Of a stretch of DNA of 64,000 nucleotides, positions 40,909-51,752 are shown one piece after another. How positions within the stretch are numbered: the stretch's first letter is position 1; each line of letters begins with the position of its first letter. A model generated the notes under the pieces. That model did not search any database. It saw only the letters and a program-made list of their open reading frames with translations, and was not told the origin of the DNA. The stretch is from contig NC_073628.1 in assembly GCF_029407905.1 (NCBI RefSeq), positions 90,082,501 through 90,146,500 on the forward strand, given 5' to 3'. Both the position numbers and the translations under genes were made by a program. The stretch is from Bubalus kerabau (lineage: Eukaryota > Chordata > Mammalia > Artiodactyla > Bovidae).

Positions 40909-41856
40909 AAAAATGATACCTAAACCACCAGACACACAGTAGAATCTTTCAATGAAAATCTATTTTAGCAAAAAACAGTGGGTGAACAAATACTCATTTG
41001 CCTACCGGGGGCTTTGATTTCATTTTTATAGCCTTTCTCCCTTACAAACCATTTCATTACCTTATTACCTTTTTGTTAGTATGCTATGAAAGGAAACACT
41101 GTAAAACCAGTCATTTGATGCTATTTTGCCAGTTAACCTCTTCTGTTCCACAGTAGGCTTCTAGAGGGGTGTGTGTGTGTGTGTAAGAGAGAGAAAGAAT
41201 GAGAGAGAGAGAGAAAGAGAGAAAGAATGAGTAGGGTGTCTTCTTGTAGTTACTTAGAAAATATATTAGTATTTCTCTTTTCTAGTCTATATTCCATCCT
41301 CCAAGGCCATGAACTATTTCCAACTTCATTTCTACTGGTTAGTTGCAAGTTAATTACCTTGGAGGAAGTTACTTCACCTCTTCACATCTTTTTTCTTTCT
41401 ATAAAAAGAGAGTGGGAGAGCAAAGTTTGTCAGAAGACCTTTGACGTTCATCCAGTTAAGAGATTATTTTATTCTTTTAACAAATCTCTCTGAGGAAAAT
41501 CCCCACCCAGGTTCTTTGCACATGTTCTCTATTATCCTGACACACTTTTTAGCAAGCGTGGTCATGTATGATCCTATGAGAGCATGGCAGTCAGTGAGGT
41601 GGAACTTGATCTAGAAAATAGGCTGAAAATAATGTGGCATTGAGCATCAGCTTCATATTAATGCCTGTTTCTCCAGTTATATGTTTCTTAGTTAACATAG
41701 GAAAACTGGATGGTCAGTTCGTTTCTCTACCTGGCATCTCCTAGCACCTCCCCCAGTACCCTCTCAGCTCTTTGCTGAGTGATTTGATTTTCTATACAGC
41801 TTGTGGCACCTAGAAATTGAAGTCCTGCCTGAGCCATATTACACACTTTTAATCAT
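40909..41856. other. Unassigned stretch with a microsatellite
   Basis: No gene or named repeat except the (TG)n(GA)n tract at 41168-41230. An 88-aa frame (41227-41493) has no recognisable domain. Confidence 0.5.
41168..41230 (+). repeat. (TG)n followed by imperfect (GA)n
   Basis: gtgtgtgtgtgtgtgt passes into agagagagaaagaatgagag-type sequence. Confidence 0.9.
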
Positions 41857-41869
41857 CAGATACCTCCTG

Positions 41870-42061
41870 TAAAGCTGTTCAGTCATGTCCGACTCTTTGC
41901 GACCCCATGGACTGTAGCCTGCCAGGCTCCTCCATCCAGGGGATTTTCCAGGCAAGAATACTGGAGTGGATTGCCATTTCCTTTTCCAGGGGATCTTCCT
42001 GACCCAGGGATCAAACCCTGGCCTCCCACACTGCAGGCAGACTCTTTACCATCTGAGCCAC
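41870..42061 (-). mobile_element. Bov-tA SINE with 13-bp target duplication
   Basis: Antisense Bov-tA: 'ctgttcagtcatgtccgact', 'ggattgccatttccttttcc', 'ggcagactctttaccatctg'. It is flanked by CAGATACCTCCTG (41857-41869) and CAGATATCTCCTG (42062-42074), 12 of 13 identical. The 76-aa minus frame is SINE-derived. Confidence 0.95.
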
Positions 42062-42134
42062 CAGATATCTCCTGGGCCACTTGAAAATAGCAAAAACAAC
42101 TGAACAACTCCAATCCATTGAGAACTTTGGTTGG

Positions 42135-42790
42135 ATGTTGTCATTCAGTCCCTAAGTCCTGTCCAACCCCATGGACTGCAGCACGCCAGGCCTCCCCGTC
42201 CTTCACTATCTCATGGAGTTTGCCCAAGATTCATGTCCATTGAATCAGTGATGCCATCCAACCATCTCATCCTCTGCTACCCTCTTTTTTTTCCCTCAAT
42301 CTTTCCCAGCATCAGGGTCTTTTCCAATGAGTTGGCTTTTCATATCAGGTGACCAAAGTATTGGAGTTTCAGCTTCAGCTTCAGGCCTTCCAATGAGAAT
42401 TTAGGGTTGATTTCCTTTAAGGTTGACTGGTTTGATCTCCTTGTAGTCCAAGGGACTCTCAAGAGTCTTCTCCAACACCATGATTCAAAAGCACCAATTC
42501 TTTGGTGCCCTGACTTCCTTATGGTCCAATTCTCACATCCATACATGACTGCTGGAAAAACCTTAGTGTTGACTATACAGACCTTTGTTGACAAACTGAT
42601 GCCTTTGCTTTTAAATACACTGTCTAGGTTTGTCATAACTTTCCTTCCAAGAAGCAAGTGTCTTCTAATTTCATGGCTGCAGTCACCATCTGCAGTGATT
42701 TTAGGGCCCAAGAAGAGAAAATCAGTCACTCCTTCCACTTTTTCCCCTTCTATTTGCCATGAAGTGATGGGATGGGATGCCATTGTTAGA
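42135..42790 (-). mobile_element. BovB LINE, 5'-truncated
   Basis: Antisense BovB from the 3' end (gttgtcattcagtccctaag) to the post-RT region (ccatgaagtgatgggatggg). About 650 bases. The matching target duplication is not evident. Confidence 0.93.
42340..42783 (-). pseudogene. BovB ORF2 C-terminal remnant
   Basis: A 147-aa sense frame: MASHPITSWQIEGEKVEG, ITADGDCSHEIRRHLLLG, AVMYGCENWTIRKSGHQ, RIGAFESWCWRRLLRVPW and KLQYFGHLI. The catalytic RT part is truncated away. The plus-strand 134-aa frame at 42407-42811 is its shadow. Confidence 0.87.
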
Positions 42791-42837
42791 CGTACTTCAA
42801 GACAAATCTAGGATCTGATGCTTCTCACCACTTCAAC

Positions 42838-42965
42838 AGTTGTTGTTCAGTTACTCAGTTGTGTCTAATTCTTTGTGATCCTATGGACTGCAGCACACCA
42901 GGCTTCCCTGTCCTTCACTGTCTCAGGGAGTTGCTGAAACTCATGTCCATTGAATCGGTGATGTG
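42838..42965 (-). mobile_element. BovB LINE, 3'-terminal fragment
   Basis: A separate antisense BovB 3' end (gttgttcagttactcagttg to cattgaatcggtgatg), about 130 bases. It lies 50 bases beyond the larger antisense copy. Confidence 0.9.
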
Positions 42966-43110
42966 GTTACAGCCTGCCTTTAAGCATGACTGTGGCTCTC
43001 CCAGGTGGGTGAAACACCTAACTCATATCTCTGCTTCTACACTTGCCTCTCTGGTCTTTCCTCTGCACAGCAATCAGAGTGGCCTTGGTAAAATGTAAAC
43101 TCATCAGGTG
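42966..43110 (+). mobile_element. Possible L2 fragment
   Basis: 'gcacagcaatcagagtggcc' followed by 'ttggtaaaatgtaaactcat' resembles the L2 stretch 'cagccagagtgatctttttaaaatgcaaatct'. Confidence 0.45.
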
Positions 43111-43937
43111 GTTGACCAATGAAAATTTCTCTTATAGACATATTCAAATAATAAGTGGATAGGCGATAGAATGTAAAATATTATCATGTTGGAATGATCA
43201 TCAGTAGGCTTTTACTACCATAAAATAAAAATTAATCTATATTACTGTTCCTCCTGATAAAAATACTCTTTCTTCACCTATAAAGGAGATTTGTACAAAA
43301 AATGGAACTGAGTCTGCACTAGCCCCTTGATCTTACTGCCAATTTATAGGAGATAGGGGATCATGTTATGTGAAGTCAGAAGGCTGCAGTCAGCAAAATC
43401 CAGACTGTGGCAAACTCTGTGGAGTAGACAACCTGTTTTTTTTCAATAACAGCAAAAACAAGTACAAGAGAAAAAAAAAAAGATGTTGGAGACCCTGCAG
43501 ATTAAAAGCAACTTAAGAAAAAGCAACAGTTGTAAAGTGTGGGTCTTATTTTGATCCTTGTTCAAATACACAAACTAAAGAATATTGTAAGTTTACCAAG
43601 AAAATATGACCACTGACTGGACATCTCTTGATGTTAATAAAGCATTGTTAATTTTTCAAACATGAATCTAAGGTATGATGGTAAATATTTAACAAATGGA
43701 TCTCCTTAAATTAAAGCCCTGATTTTCATATTTGTTGATTTCTGTGAAATATATGCTCCCTTTGTGGCCAATTTCAAGTAATCTGTTTGAGGTCAGAGAT
43801 CCCTAAATGGGAAGGGATATACACATTAGTGCTTACTGGCCAAGTCAGTATGAACTGCTTTAGCCCACACTGAGGGGGATAATTGTTGATATATTACAGT
43901 GGTGTTAAAAAAGAGCGCCTATATTTTGGAGGTCTCT
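43111..43937. other. No feature identified
   Basis: AT-rich, non-repetitive by eye. A T-run lies near 43437-43443 and an A-run near 43472-43482. Confidence 0.5.
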
Positions 43938-43949
43938 ACTAAAATACAT

Positions 43950-44149
43950 GGGTTTCTGTGGTGGCTCAGGAGTAAAGAATCTGCCTATCAATGCAGGAGA
44001 CATGGGTTTGATCCTTGGGTAGGGAAGATCCCCTGGAGAAGGAAATGGCCAATCCACTGCAGTATTCTTACCTAGAGAATCCCATGGACAGAGGAGCCTG
44101 GAGTCACAAAATGAGTGGGACATGACTTAGTGACAAAGCAACAACAACC
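43950..44149 (+). mobile_element. Bov-tA SINE with 12-bp target duplication
   Basis: Sense Bov-tA: 'ggtttctgtggtggctcagg', 'gagtaaagaatctgcctatc', 'ggagaaggaaatggccaatc', tail 'agtgacaaagcaacaacaac'. It is flanked by ACTAAAATACAT (43938-43949) and ACTAAAATTCAT (44150-44161). Confidence 0.94.
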
Positions 44150-44161
44150 ACTAAAATTCAT

Positions 44162-44225
44162 ATACAATGTTGTAAAGTAATTAGCCTCCAATTAAAAGAA
44201 ATAAATTTATATTACAAATATATAT
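44162..44225 (+). mobile_element. L1 3' end, very short
   Basis: 'tatacaatgttgtaaagtaa' and 'ttagcctccaattaaaagaa' are the terminal bases of a ruminant L1, immediately after the Bov-tA duplication. Confidence 0.65.
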
Positions 44226-44434
44226 AAGGAATTCATATAGTTGAAATGACAGGATGTCTGAGGTTTTCCTCAAAATGATCCGGGGTGAGAGTGGAGTAGG
44301 GAGTATAAATGAAACAGTGTTTTAGACTTAGTCACAAGTATACTGGAGTTTCTTATACATTTTTCTCCACCTTAAATGTGTCTTATATTTTCTAAAATAG
44401 ACAAGATTGTAAAAAGTAAGTTATATTTTCTACT

Positions 44435-44905
44435 GAAAATCCTCCAGGACTTCCTACCTGAGTAGATGCTGAAGTCCTGCCTACAGGAGGACAGAAGGTT
44501 AAGGGGCCTACACTTAACCTTCTCCTTTCACTCTGCTCCACTGCTGTTGGCCTACCTGCTGGCCTTCAGTGTCCTAAGCCTGCTCTCTCCTTTGGCATCT
44601 GTACTGTCTCTGCTCAGAATACTTTCCCCAGATGACCACAGAATTCACACCCTCACTTTCTTCAAGCCTTTGCTTAGATGCTGTCATCCTAACAAGGGCC
44701 CTGTTCAAGGCCCCTTTCTGCTCACAGCTCCAGCCTAGTACTCTTGATGCCCAAAACTTATCATTTTCTAAAACATAATATTATTTACATATTTAAATCA
44801 GCATAAACTACACATTTAAGTAGTAAGAAGTGCCTGGAATGCAGTGGTTACTCAAAATAATTTTTGGTTGAACAAAATGAGTGAATGAAGGTGACATCTG
44901 TGAAT
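44435..44905 (+). mobile_element. L2 LINE 3' region
   Basis: 'gctcagaatactttccccag', 'accctcactttcttcaagcc', 'tttgcttagatgctgtcatc' and the end 'gtgcctggaatgcagtggtt' with 'gaacaaaatgagtgaatgaa' follow the L2 3' region in order. The 90-aa frame at 44466-44738 is a by-product. Confidence 0.75.
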
Positions 44906-45122
44906 GTCACAGAATTTTTCTTCTCTTTTATTTGATACTTCTGATTATATTACCTGCACTGACTACAAGATTTTTATTTCTGGAAGCTGTAGCTGCTGGA
45001 AACACTTCTTAATATTGGTAACAGTAGTACAGATTGTCTTAGATTCTCTTTAAAACGTCAATATTAGCTTGTTTCCACACCAGTAATGCAGAGGTAGACA
45101 CCTTTTATAAAAGACTCCATTA

Positions 45123-46600
45123 TCAGTTCAGTTGCTCAGTCGTGTCCAACTCTTTGCAACCCCATGGACTGCAGCATGCCAGGCTTCCCTGTCCATCACC
45201 AACTCCCAGAGCTTGCTCAAACTCATGTCCATCGAGTCGGTGATGCTATCCAATCATCTCATCCTCTGTCATCCCCTTCTCCTCCTTCCTTCAATCTTTC
45301 CCAGCATCAGGGTCTTTTCCAGTGAGTCAGTTCTTCACATCAGGTGGCCAAGTATTGCAGCTTCAGCTTCAGCATCAGTCCTCCCAATGAATATTCAGGA
45401 CTGATTTCCTTTAGGATTGACTGGTTTGATCTCCTTGCATTCCACGGAATGTGCAAGAGTCTTCTCCAACACCACAGATCAAAAGTATCAATTCTTCAGT
45501 GCTCAGCTTTCTCTATGTTCCAACTCACATACCCATTCATGGCTATTGGATAAACCATAGCTTTGACTAGACAGACCTTTATTGGCAAAGTAATGTCTCT
45601 GCTTTTTAATATGCTGTCTAAGTTTGTAGTAGTTTTTCTTCCAAGGAGCAAGTGTCTTTTAATTTCATGGCTGCAGTCACCATCTGCAGTGATTTTGGAG
45701 GCCCCCAAAATAAAGTCTGTCACTATTTCCATTGTTTCCCCATCTATGTGCTATGAAGTAATGGGATTGGATGCCATGGTCTTAGTTTTCTGAATGTTGA
45801 GTTTTAAGCCAGCTTTTTCACTCTTCTCTTTCACTTTCATCAAGAGGCTCTTTAGTTCCTCTTTGCTTTCTGCCATAAGGATGGTGTTATCTGCAAACCT
45901 GAGGTTATTGATATTTCTCCCAGCAGTCTTGATTCCAGCTTGTGATTCATCTAGCCTGGGATCTCTCATGATGTACTTTGCATATAAGTTAAATAAGCAG
46001 GGTGAAAATATATAGTCTTGACATACTCCTTTCCCAATTTGGAACTGTTGTTCCGGTTCATTGTTCCTGTCTGGCTCTAACTGTTGCTTCTTGACCTGCA
46101 TGCAGATTTCTCAGAAGGCAGGTAAGGTGTGTGGTATTCCCATTTCTTGAAGAATTTTCCACAGTTTGTTATGATCCATAGAGTCAAAGGCTTTGGCGTA
46201 ATCAACAAAGCAGAAGTATATGTTTTTCTGGAATTTTCTTGCTTTTTTGATGATCCAGTGGATTTTGGCAATTTGATCTCTGGTTCCTCTGCCTTTTCTA
46301 ACTCCAGCTTGAACATCTGGAAGTTCATGGTTCACATATTTTGAAGCTGGGCTTGGAGAATTTTGAGCATTACTTTGCTAGCATGTGAAATGAGTGCAAT
46401 TGCACAGTAGTTTGAACATTCTCTGGCATTGCCTTTCTTTGGGATTGGAATGAAAATTGACCTTTTCTAGTCCTGTGTCCACTGCTGAGTTTTCCAAATT
46501 TGCTGGCGTGTAGAGTGCAGCACTTTAACAGCATCATCTTTTAGGATCTGAAATAGCTCATGTGGAATTCCATCATCTCCACTAGCTTTATTCAAAGAGA
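45123..46600 (-). mobile_element. BovB LINE, large antisense copy
   Basis: Runs from the true 3' end (ttcagttgctcagtcgtgtc) to the linker before the RT (ccatcatctccactagcttt), about 1.48 kb. It covers all of RT and C-terminal regions with frameshifts. The 5' truncation point matches the region where copies at 20105 and 34405 also begin. Confidence 0.94.
45496..46335 (-). pseudogene. BovB ORF2 remnant: RT and C-terminal region, several frames
   Basis: Minus frames in order. 46111-46335 has DYAKAFDSMDHNKLWKIL (motif A) after RDQIAKIHWIIKKARK. 45751-46101 has GKGVCQDYIFSPCLFNLYAK and LRFADNTILMAE, where YADD has become FADN and RQGC has become CQDY. 45496-45732 has the CSHEIKRHLLLGRKTTT block. 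Loss of the second catalytic aspartate makes it inactive even without the frameshifts. Confidence 0.88.
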
Positions 46601-46722
46601 TCATAACACATATTTTCAAAACAAAATCAGTAAGCTTCAAGAGGAAAAAGAATGACAGTTTGATTAGTTTACTTCTAAAATGTCTTGGTCATTGTTTTAG
46701 AGGGTCAATGATAGGAGCTGGT

Positions 46723-46828
46723 TTTTTTTTATTTTATTTTATTTTATTTTTAAACCTGAAACACTGTATTAGTTTTGCCAAACATCAAAACGAATCCGCC
46801 AGAGGTATACATGTGCTCCCCATTGGAT
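46723..46828 (-). mobile_element. L1 (young cattle type), short 3' end
   Basis: Antisense L1 end with a (attttatttt)n tail complement, 'actgtattagttttgccaaa' and 'gaggtatacatgtgctcccc'. It stops at 'attgg' before unrelated sequence. Confidence 0.88.
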
Positions 46829-47132
46829 TTTAGCATATTTGCATGAATCAGAATTCCCCCACCTCCACTGTTCCCCCATTATCTTGCAGCATATACTTAG
46901 ATAACTTGCTTTTTTTCAGTACTTATTCATCTAGGTAGATTAATGTTGACACTCCATAATCATCATCACTAAATGGTCAGGGGAACATCTTGTCAGAACT
47001 TCAATGAAGAACAAATCTCCTTACTTTTTGGACCTCAAAGAAGCACTGATAATGCTAGGTGAAATTCCTAATGCCATGGCCCAAGCAGAGAACTCCAAAA
47101 CTTGTCTGAATTTTTTTCATACATGTTATTAG
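46829..47132. other. No feature identified
   Basis: Unassigned sequence of about 300 bases. Confidence 0.5.
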
Positions 47133-47350
47133 GTTGTGTGCTAAGTCACTTCAGTCATGTCTGATTCTTTTGGAGCTTATAGACTGTAGCCCACCAGGCT
47201 CCTCTGTCCATCAGATTCTGTAGTCAAGAATACTGGAATGGGTTGTCATACAACCAGGGGATCTTCCTAGCCCAGGGATTGAACCAGTGTTTCATATGTC
47301 TTCTGTGTTGGCAGGTGGGTTTTTTACCACTAGTGCCAACTGGGAAGCAC
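47133..47350 (-). mobile_element. Bov-tA SINE, diverged
   Basis: Antisense Bov-tA: 'gtgtgctaagtcacttcagt', 'gtagcccaccaggctcctct', 'ggcaggtgggttttttacca'. More substitutions than most copies here. Confidence 0.9.
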
Positions 47351-47636
47351 GGGCCTGACTGCTGTATTGAATTGTGCTGTCCTTTTTTCCTCTTCGTTTC
47401 TGCAAAGATTTGTTTTCCCTAAATATCAAAGTTAGCTATTTCAGTGACCCAGGAATAGGAGCGCTTCATTGTAGAATGTGAAAACCATGGTTGTTTTTTT
47501 TTTCTTAAATCACAACCAGGTAATGACTGAAGGGCTTGGTTTTCATTCTGTTGCATGGCTTTCAGTGGGACACTCAGGTATTGAGTAAAAGGAGAAAGGC
47601 TTAGAAAGTAAGCATATGTGAAGGTGCTCTACTTTG

Positions 47637-47845
47637 TATGGTGTTAGTCACTCAGACATGTTCACTCTTTGCAACCGCATGGACTGTGGCCCACCAGGCT
47701 CCTCTGTCCATGGAATTCTCCAGGCAAGAATACTGGAGTGAGTTGCCATGACCTTTTCCAGGGGATCTTCCTGACCCAGAGATCGAGCCCAGATCTCCCT
47801 CATGGCAGGCAGATCTTTTACTGTCTGACCTACCAGGGAAGCTCT
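47637..47845 (-). mobile_element. Bov-tA SINE
   Basis: Antisense Bov-tA: 'ggtgttagtcactcagacat', 'actggagtgagttgccatga', 'ggcaggcagatcttttactg', head end 'ctaccagggaagctc'. Confidence 0.92.
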
Positions 47846-47854
47846 ATCTTCATT

Positions 47855-48390
47855 TCAGTTCAGTCACTCAGTCGTGTCCATTTCTTTGCAACCTGATAAA
47901 CTGCAGCAAAGCAGGCTTTCTTGTCCAACACCAACTCCCAGAGCTTGCTAAAACTCATGTCCCCTGAGTTGGTGATGCTGTCGAACTGTCTCATCCTATG
48001 TCACCATCTGCAGTGATTTTGGAGTCCCCAAAAATATAGTCTCTCACAGTTTCCATTGTTTCCCCATCTATTTGCCATGAAGTCATGGGACTGATTGCCA
48101 TGATCTTAGTTTTCTGAATGTTGAGTTTTAAGCCAGCTTTTTCACTCTCCTCTTTCACTTTCATCAGGTGCTGCTTTTGTTCTTCACTTCCTGCAATAAG
48201 GGTGGTGTCATCTGCATATCTGAGATTACTGATATTTCTCCCAGCAAACTTGATTCCAGCTTGTGCTTCATCCAGCCTGGCATTTCGCATGATGAACTCT
48301 GCATAGAAGTTAAATAGGCAGGGTGACAGTATACAGCCTTGACCTACTCCTTTCCTGATTTGGAACCAGTCCATTGTTCCATGTCCAGTT
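47855..48390 (-). mobile_element. BovB LINE, 3' part, internally deleted and split by L1
   Basis: Antisense BovB 3' end (ttcagttcagtcactcagtc) that after about 145 bases jumps (near 48000) to the post-RT block 'caccatctgcagtgattttg'. It continues through the YADD complement to 'tccagttctaactgttgctt'. A young L1 then interrupts it, and it resumes at 50107. Confidence 0.94.
47991..48374 (-). pseudogene. BovB reverse transcriptase remnant with YADD
   Basis: A 127-aa sense frame: MDWFQIRKGVGQGCILSPCL (motif B, GQGC for RQGC), LRYADDTTLIAGSEEQKQ (motif C intact), then KTKIMAISPMTSWQIDGE. It ends at the internal deletion (ITADGDIG), so the C-terminal domain is missing. Confidence 0.88.
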
Positions 48391-48406
48391 CTAACTGTTG
48401 CTTCTT

Positions 48407-50106
48407 CTTCTTTTTTTAAATTTTATTTTATTTTCAAACTTTACAAAATTGTATTAGTTTTGCCAAATATTAAAATGAATCCGCCACAGGTATACATGTG
48501 TTCCCCATCCTGAACCCTCCTCCCTCCTCCCTCCCCATTCCATCCCTCTGGGTCGTCCCAGTGCACCAGCCCCAAGCATCCAGTATCGTGCATCGAACCT
48601 GGACTGGCAACTCGTTTCATACATGATATTTTACATGTTTCAATGCCATTCTCCCAAATCTTCCCACCCTCTCCCTCTCCCACAGAGTCCATAAGACTGT
48701 TCTATACATCAGTGTCTCTTTTGCTGTCTTGTAAACAGGGTTATTGTTACCATCTTTCTAAATTCCATATATATGCGTTAGTATACTGTATTGGTGTTTT
48801 TCTTTCTGGCTTACTTCACTCTGTATAATAGGCTCCAGTTTCATCCACCTCATTAGAACTGATTCAAATGTATTCTTTTTAATGGCTGAGTAATACTCCA
48901 TTGTGTATATGTACCACACCTTTCTTATCCATTCATCTGCTGATGGACATCTTGGTTGCTTCCATGTCCTGGCTATTATAAACAGTGCTGCGATGAACAT
49001 TGGGGTACGCGTGTCTCTTTCCCTTCTGGTTTCCTCAGTGTGTATGCCCAGCAGTGGGATTGTTGGGTCAAAAGGCAGTTCTATTTCCAGTTTTTTAAGG
49101 AATCTCCACACTGTTCTTCATAGTGGCTGTACTAGTTGCATTCCCACCAACAGTGTAAGAGGGTTCCCTTTTCTCCACACCCTCTCCAGCATTTATTACT
49201 TGTAGACTTTTGGATCGCAGCCATTCTGACTGGTGTGAAATGGTACCTCACAGTGGTTTTGATTTGCATTTCTCTGATAATGAGTGATGTTGAGCATCTT
49301 TTCATGTGTTTGTTAGCCATCTGTATGTCTTCTTTGTTGAAATGTCTATTTAGTTCTTTGGCCCATTTTTTGATTGGGTCATTTATTTTTCTGGAGTTGA
49401 GCTGTAGGAGTTGCTTGTATATTCTCGAGATCAGTTGTTTGTCAGTTGCTTCATTTGCTATTATTTTCTCCCATTCTGAAGGCTGTCTTTTCACCTTGCT
49501 AATAGTTTCCTTTGATGTGCAGAAGCTTTTAAGTTTAATTAGGTCCCATTTGTTTATTTTTGTTTTTATTTCCAATATTCTGGGAGGTGGGTCATAGAGG
49601 ATCCTGCTGTGATGTATGTCGGAGAGTGTTTTGCCTATGTTCTCCTCTAGGAGTTTTATAGTTTCTGGTCTTATGGTTAGATCTTTAATCCATTTTGAGT
49701 TTATTTTTGTGTATGGTGTTAGACCAACAGTATTCTTCACAGAGCTAGAACAAATAATTTCACAATTTGTATGGAAATACAAAAAACCTCGAATAGCCAA
49801 AGTGATCTTGAGAAAGAAGAATGGAACTGGAGGAATCAACCTACCCGACTTCAGGCTCTACTACAAAGCCACAGTTATCAAGACAGTATGGTACTGGCAC
49901 AAAGACAGGAATATAGATCAATGGAACAAAATAGAAAGCCCAGAGATAAATCCACGCACATATGGACACCTTATCTTTGACAAAGGAGGCAAGAATATAC
50001 AATGGATTAAAGACAATCTCTTTAACAAGTGGTGCTGGGAAATCTGGTCAACCACTTGTAAAAGAATGAAACTAGAACACTTTCTAACACCATACACAAA
50101 AATAAA
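48407..50106 (-). mobile_element. Young cattle-type L1 with 5' inversion and 16-bp target duplication
   Basis: 48407-49735 is antisense L1: A-tail complement, 3' UTR (aaccctcctccctcctccct, tgcaccagccccaagcatcc) and ORF2 end. From about 49736 the strand switches: 49740-50106 is ORF2 in sense orientation (tttcacaatttgtatggaaa, gacaaaggaggcaagaatat). Identical CTAACTGTTGCTTCTT copies at 48391-48406 and 50107-50122 bound it. This is a twin-priming insertion inside BovB. Confidence 0.96.
48758..49839 (-). pseudogene. L1 ORF2 C-terminal region, frameshifted
   Basis: Frame 49132-49839: about the first 35 residues run through the inverted segment. Then come TPYTKINSKWIKDLTIRPET, DKQLISRIYKQLLQLNSRK and MANKHMKRCSTSLIIRE, ending CWWECN and a stop. 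Frame 48758-49111 picks up WRFLKKLEIELPFDPTIPLL and ends the protein at ILTHIYGI. The break looks like loss of one A in the 'gcaaactag' stretch. No catalytic RT region is present. Confidence 0.9.
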
Positions 50107-50110
50107 CTAA
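49740..50110 (+). pseudogene. L1 ORF2 segment in the inverted part
   Basis: The recognisable L1 part of frame 49616-50110: ELEQIISQFVWKYKKPRIAK, NLPDFRLYYKATVIKTVWYW, PEINPRTYGHLIFDKGGKN and NKWCWEIWSTTCKRMKLE, ending TPYTKIN. This lies just upstream of the antisense segment in the original element. About 26 bases at its right end also occur in the opposite orientation at 49709-49734. Confidence 0.9.
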
Positions 50111-50630
50111 CTGTTGCTTCTTGACCTGCATACAGGTTTCTTAGGAGGCAGGTGAGGTGGTCTGGTATTCCCATCTCTTTAAGAATTTTTCATAGTTTGT
50201 TGTGATGTACACAGTCAAAGGCTTTGGAGTGATCAATAAACCAGAAGTAGATATTTTTTCTGGAATTCTCTTACTTTTTGTATGGTTCAACAGATGTTGG
50301 CAATTTGATCTCTGATTCCTCTGCCTTTTCTAAATCCAGCTTGAACATCTGGAAGTTCACGGTTTACATACTGTTAAAGCCTGGCTTGGAGAATTTTAAG
50401 CATTATGTGTGAGATGAGTGCAATTACACAGTAGTTTGAACATTCTTTGGCATTGCCCTTCTTTGGGATTAGAATGAAAACTGACTTTTTCCAGTCCTGT
50501 GGCCACTGCTGAGTTTTCCAAATTTGCTGGCATATTGAGTGTAGCACTTTCACAGTATAATCCTTTAGGATTTGAAATAGCTCAACTGGAATTCCATCAC
50601 CTACACTAGCTTTGTTCGTAGTGATGCTTC

Positions 50631-50963
50631 CTAAGGTCCACTTGACTTCCCATTCCAGGATGCAGCTGGCTCTAGGTGAGTGATCACATCATTGTGGCTA
50701 TCTGGGTAATGGAGATCTTTTTTTGCATAGTTCTTTTGGTATTCTTGCCACCTCTTCTTAATATCTTCTGCTTCTGTTAGGTCCATACCATTTCTGTCCT
50801 TTATTGAGCCCATCTTTGCATGAAATGTTCCCTTGGTATCTCTGATTTTCTTGAAGAAATCTGTAGTCTTTCCCAGTCTATTGCTTTCCTCTATTTCTTT
50901 GCATTGATCACTGAGAAAGGTTTTCTTATCTCTCCTTTCTATTCTTTGGAACTCTGCATTCAA
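50631..50963 (-). pseudogene. BovB ORF2 linker remnant
   Basis: A 110-aa frame: MNAEFQRIERRDKKTFLSDQ, GTFHAKMGSIKDRNGMDLTE and KKRWQEYQKNYAKKDLHY, ending in a frame break before the RT. This links endonuclease and RT in BovB. Confidence 0.85.
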
Positions 50964-51147
50964 ATCGGTATATCTTTTCTTCTCTCCTTTGCCTTTAGCT
51001 TGTCTTCTTTCCTCAACTATTTGTAAGGCCTCCTCAGAGAACCATTTTGCCTTTGTGCATTTCTTTTTCTTGGGGATGGTCTTGATCCCTGTCTCTTATA
51101 CAGTGTCATGAACCTCCATCCATAGTTCTTCAGGCACTCTTTCAGAT

Positions 51148-51475
51148 CTAATCCCTTGAATCTATTTTCACTTCCACTGTATAATCATAAGGGATTTGAT
51201 TTAGGTCATGCCTGAATGGTCTAGTGGTTTTCCCTACTTCCTTCAATTTAAGCCTGAATTTGACAGTTAGAAGTTCATGATCTGAGCCACAGTTGGTTTC
51301 TGGTCTCGTTTTTGTTGACTGTATAGAACTTCTCCATCTTTGGCTGCAAAGAATTGCAGCCAAATTGGGATTTGGCAGTCGAATTGGGATTGACCATCTG
51401 GTGATATCCATGTGTAGTCTTCTCTTGTGTTGTTGGAAGAGGGTGTTTGCTATGACCAGTGCTTTTTCTTAGCAA
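51148..51475 (-). pseudogene. BovB endonuclease remnant
   Basis: Overlapping frames 51148-51411 and 51275-51475 encode the endonuclease C-terminal part: NLAAILCSQRWRSSIQST, then CGSDHELLTVKFRLKLKEV, ending KIDSRD before a stop. The S-D-H motif is intact. The usual DYILCSQ stretch is altered (AAILCSQ), and 51360-51390 holds a local duplication of 'gattgggattt'-like sequence. Confidence 0.85.
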
Positions 51476-51752
51476 AACTCTGTTAGACTTTGTCCTGCTT
51501 CATTTTGTACTCTATGGTCAAATCTGCCTGTTGTTCCAGGTATCTCTTGACTTCCTACTTTTGCATTCCAGTCCCCTATGCTAATAAGGACATCTTTTTT
51601 GGGTGTTAGTTCTAGAAGGTCTTGTAGGTCTTCATAGAACTATTCAGCTTCTTCAGCATTACTGGTCGGGGCATAGACTTGGATTACCGTTATATTGAAT
51701 GGTTTGTCTTGGAAAAAGCAGAGATCATTCTGTCATTTTTGATCATTCTGTC

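Larger units (their letters stand above)
50107..51752 (-). mobile_element. BovB LINE, 5' part, after the L1
   Basis: Antisense BovB continues from 'ctaactgttgcttcttgacc' through RT finger, linker and endonuclease regions to 'cagagatcattctgtcattt'. With 47855-48390 it makes about 2.2 kb of BovB, one of the two longest copies. It is followed directly by an old L1. Confidence 0.94.

Noticed and set aside
44466..44738. 90-aa leucine-rich frame
   Set aside because: It lies in an L2 3' region whose sequence order explains it. No start context or homology.
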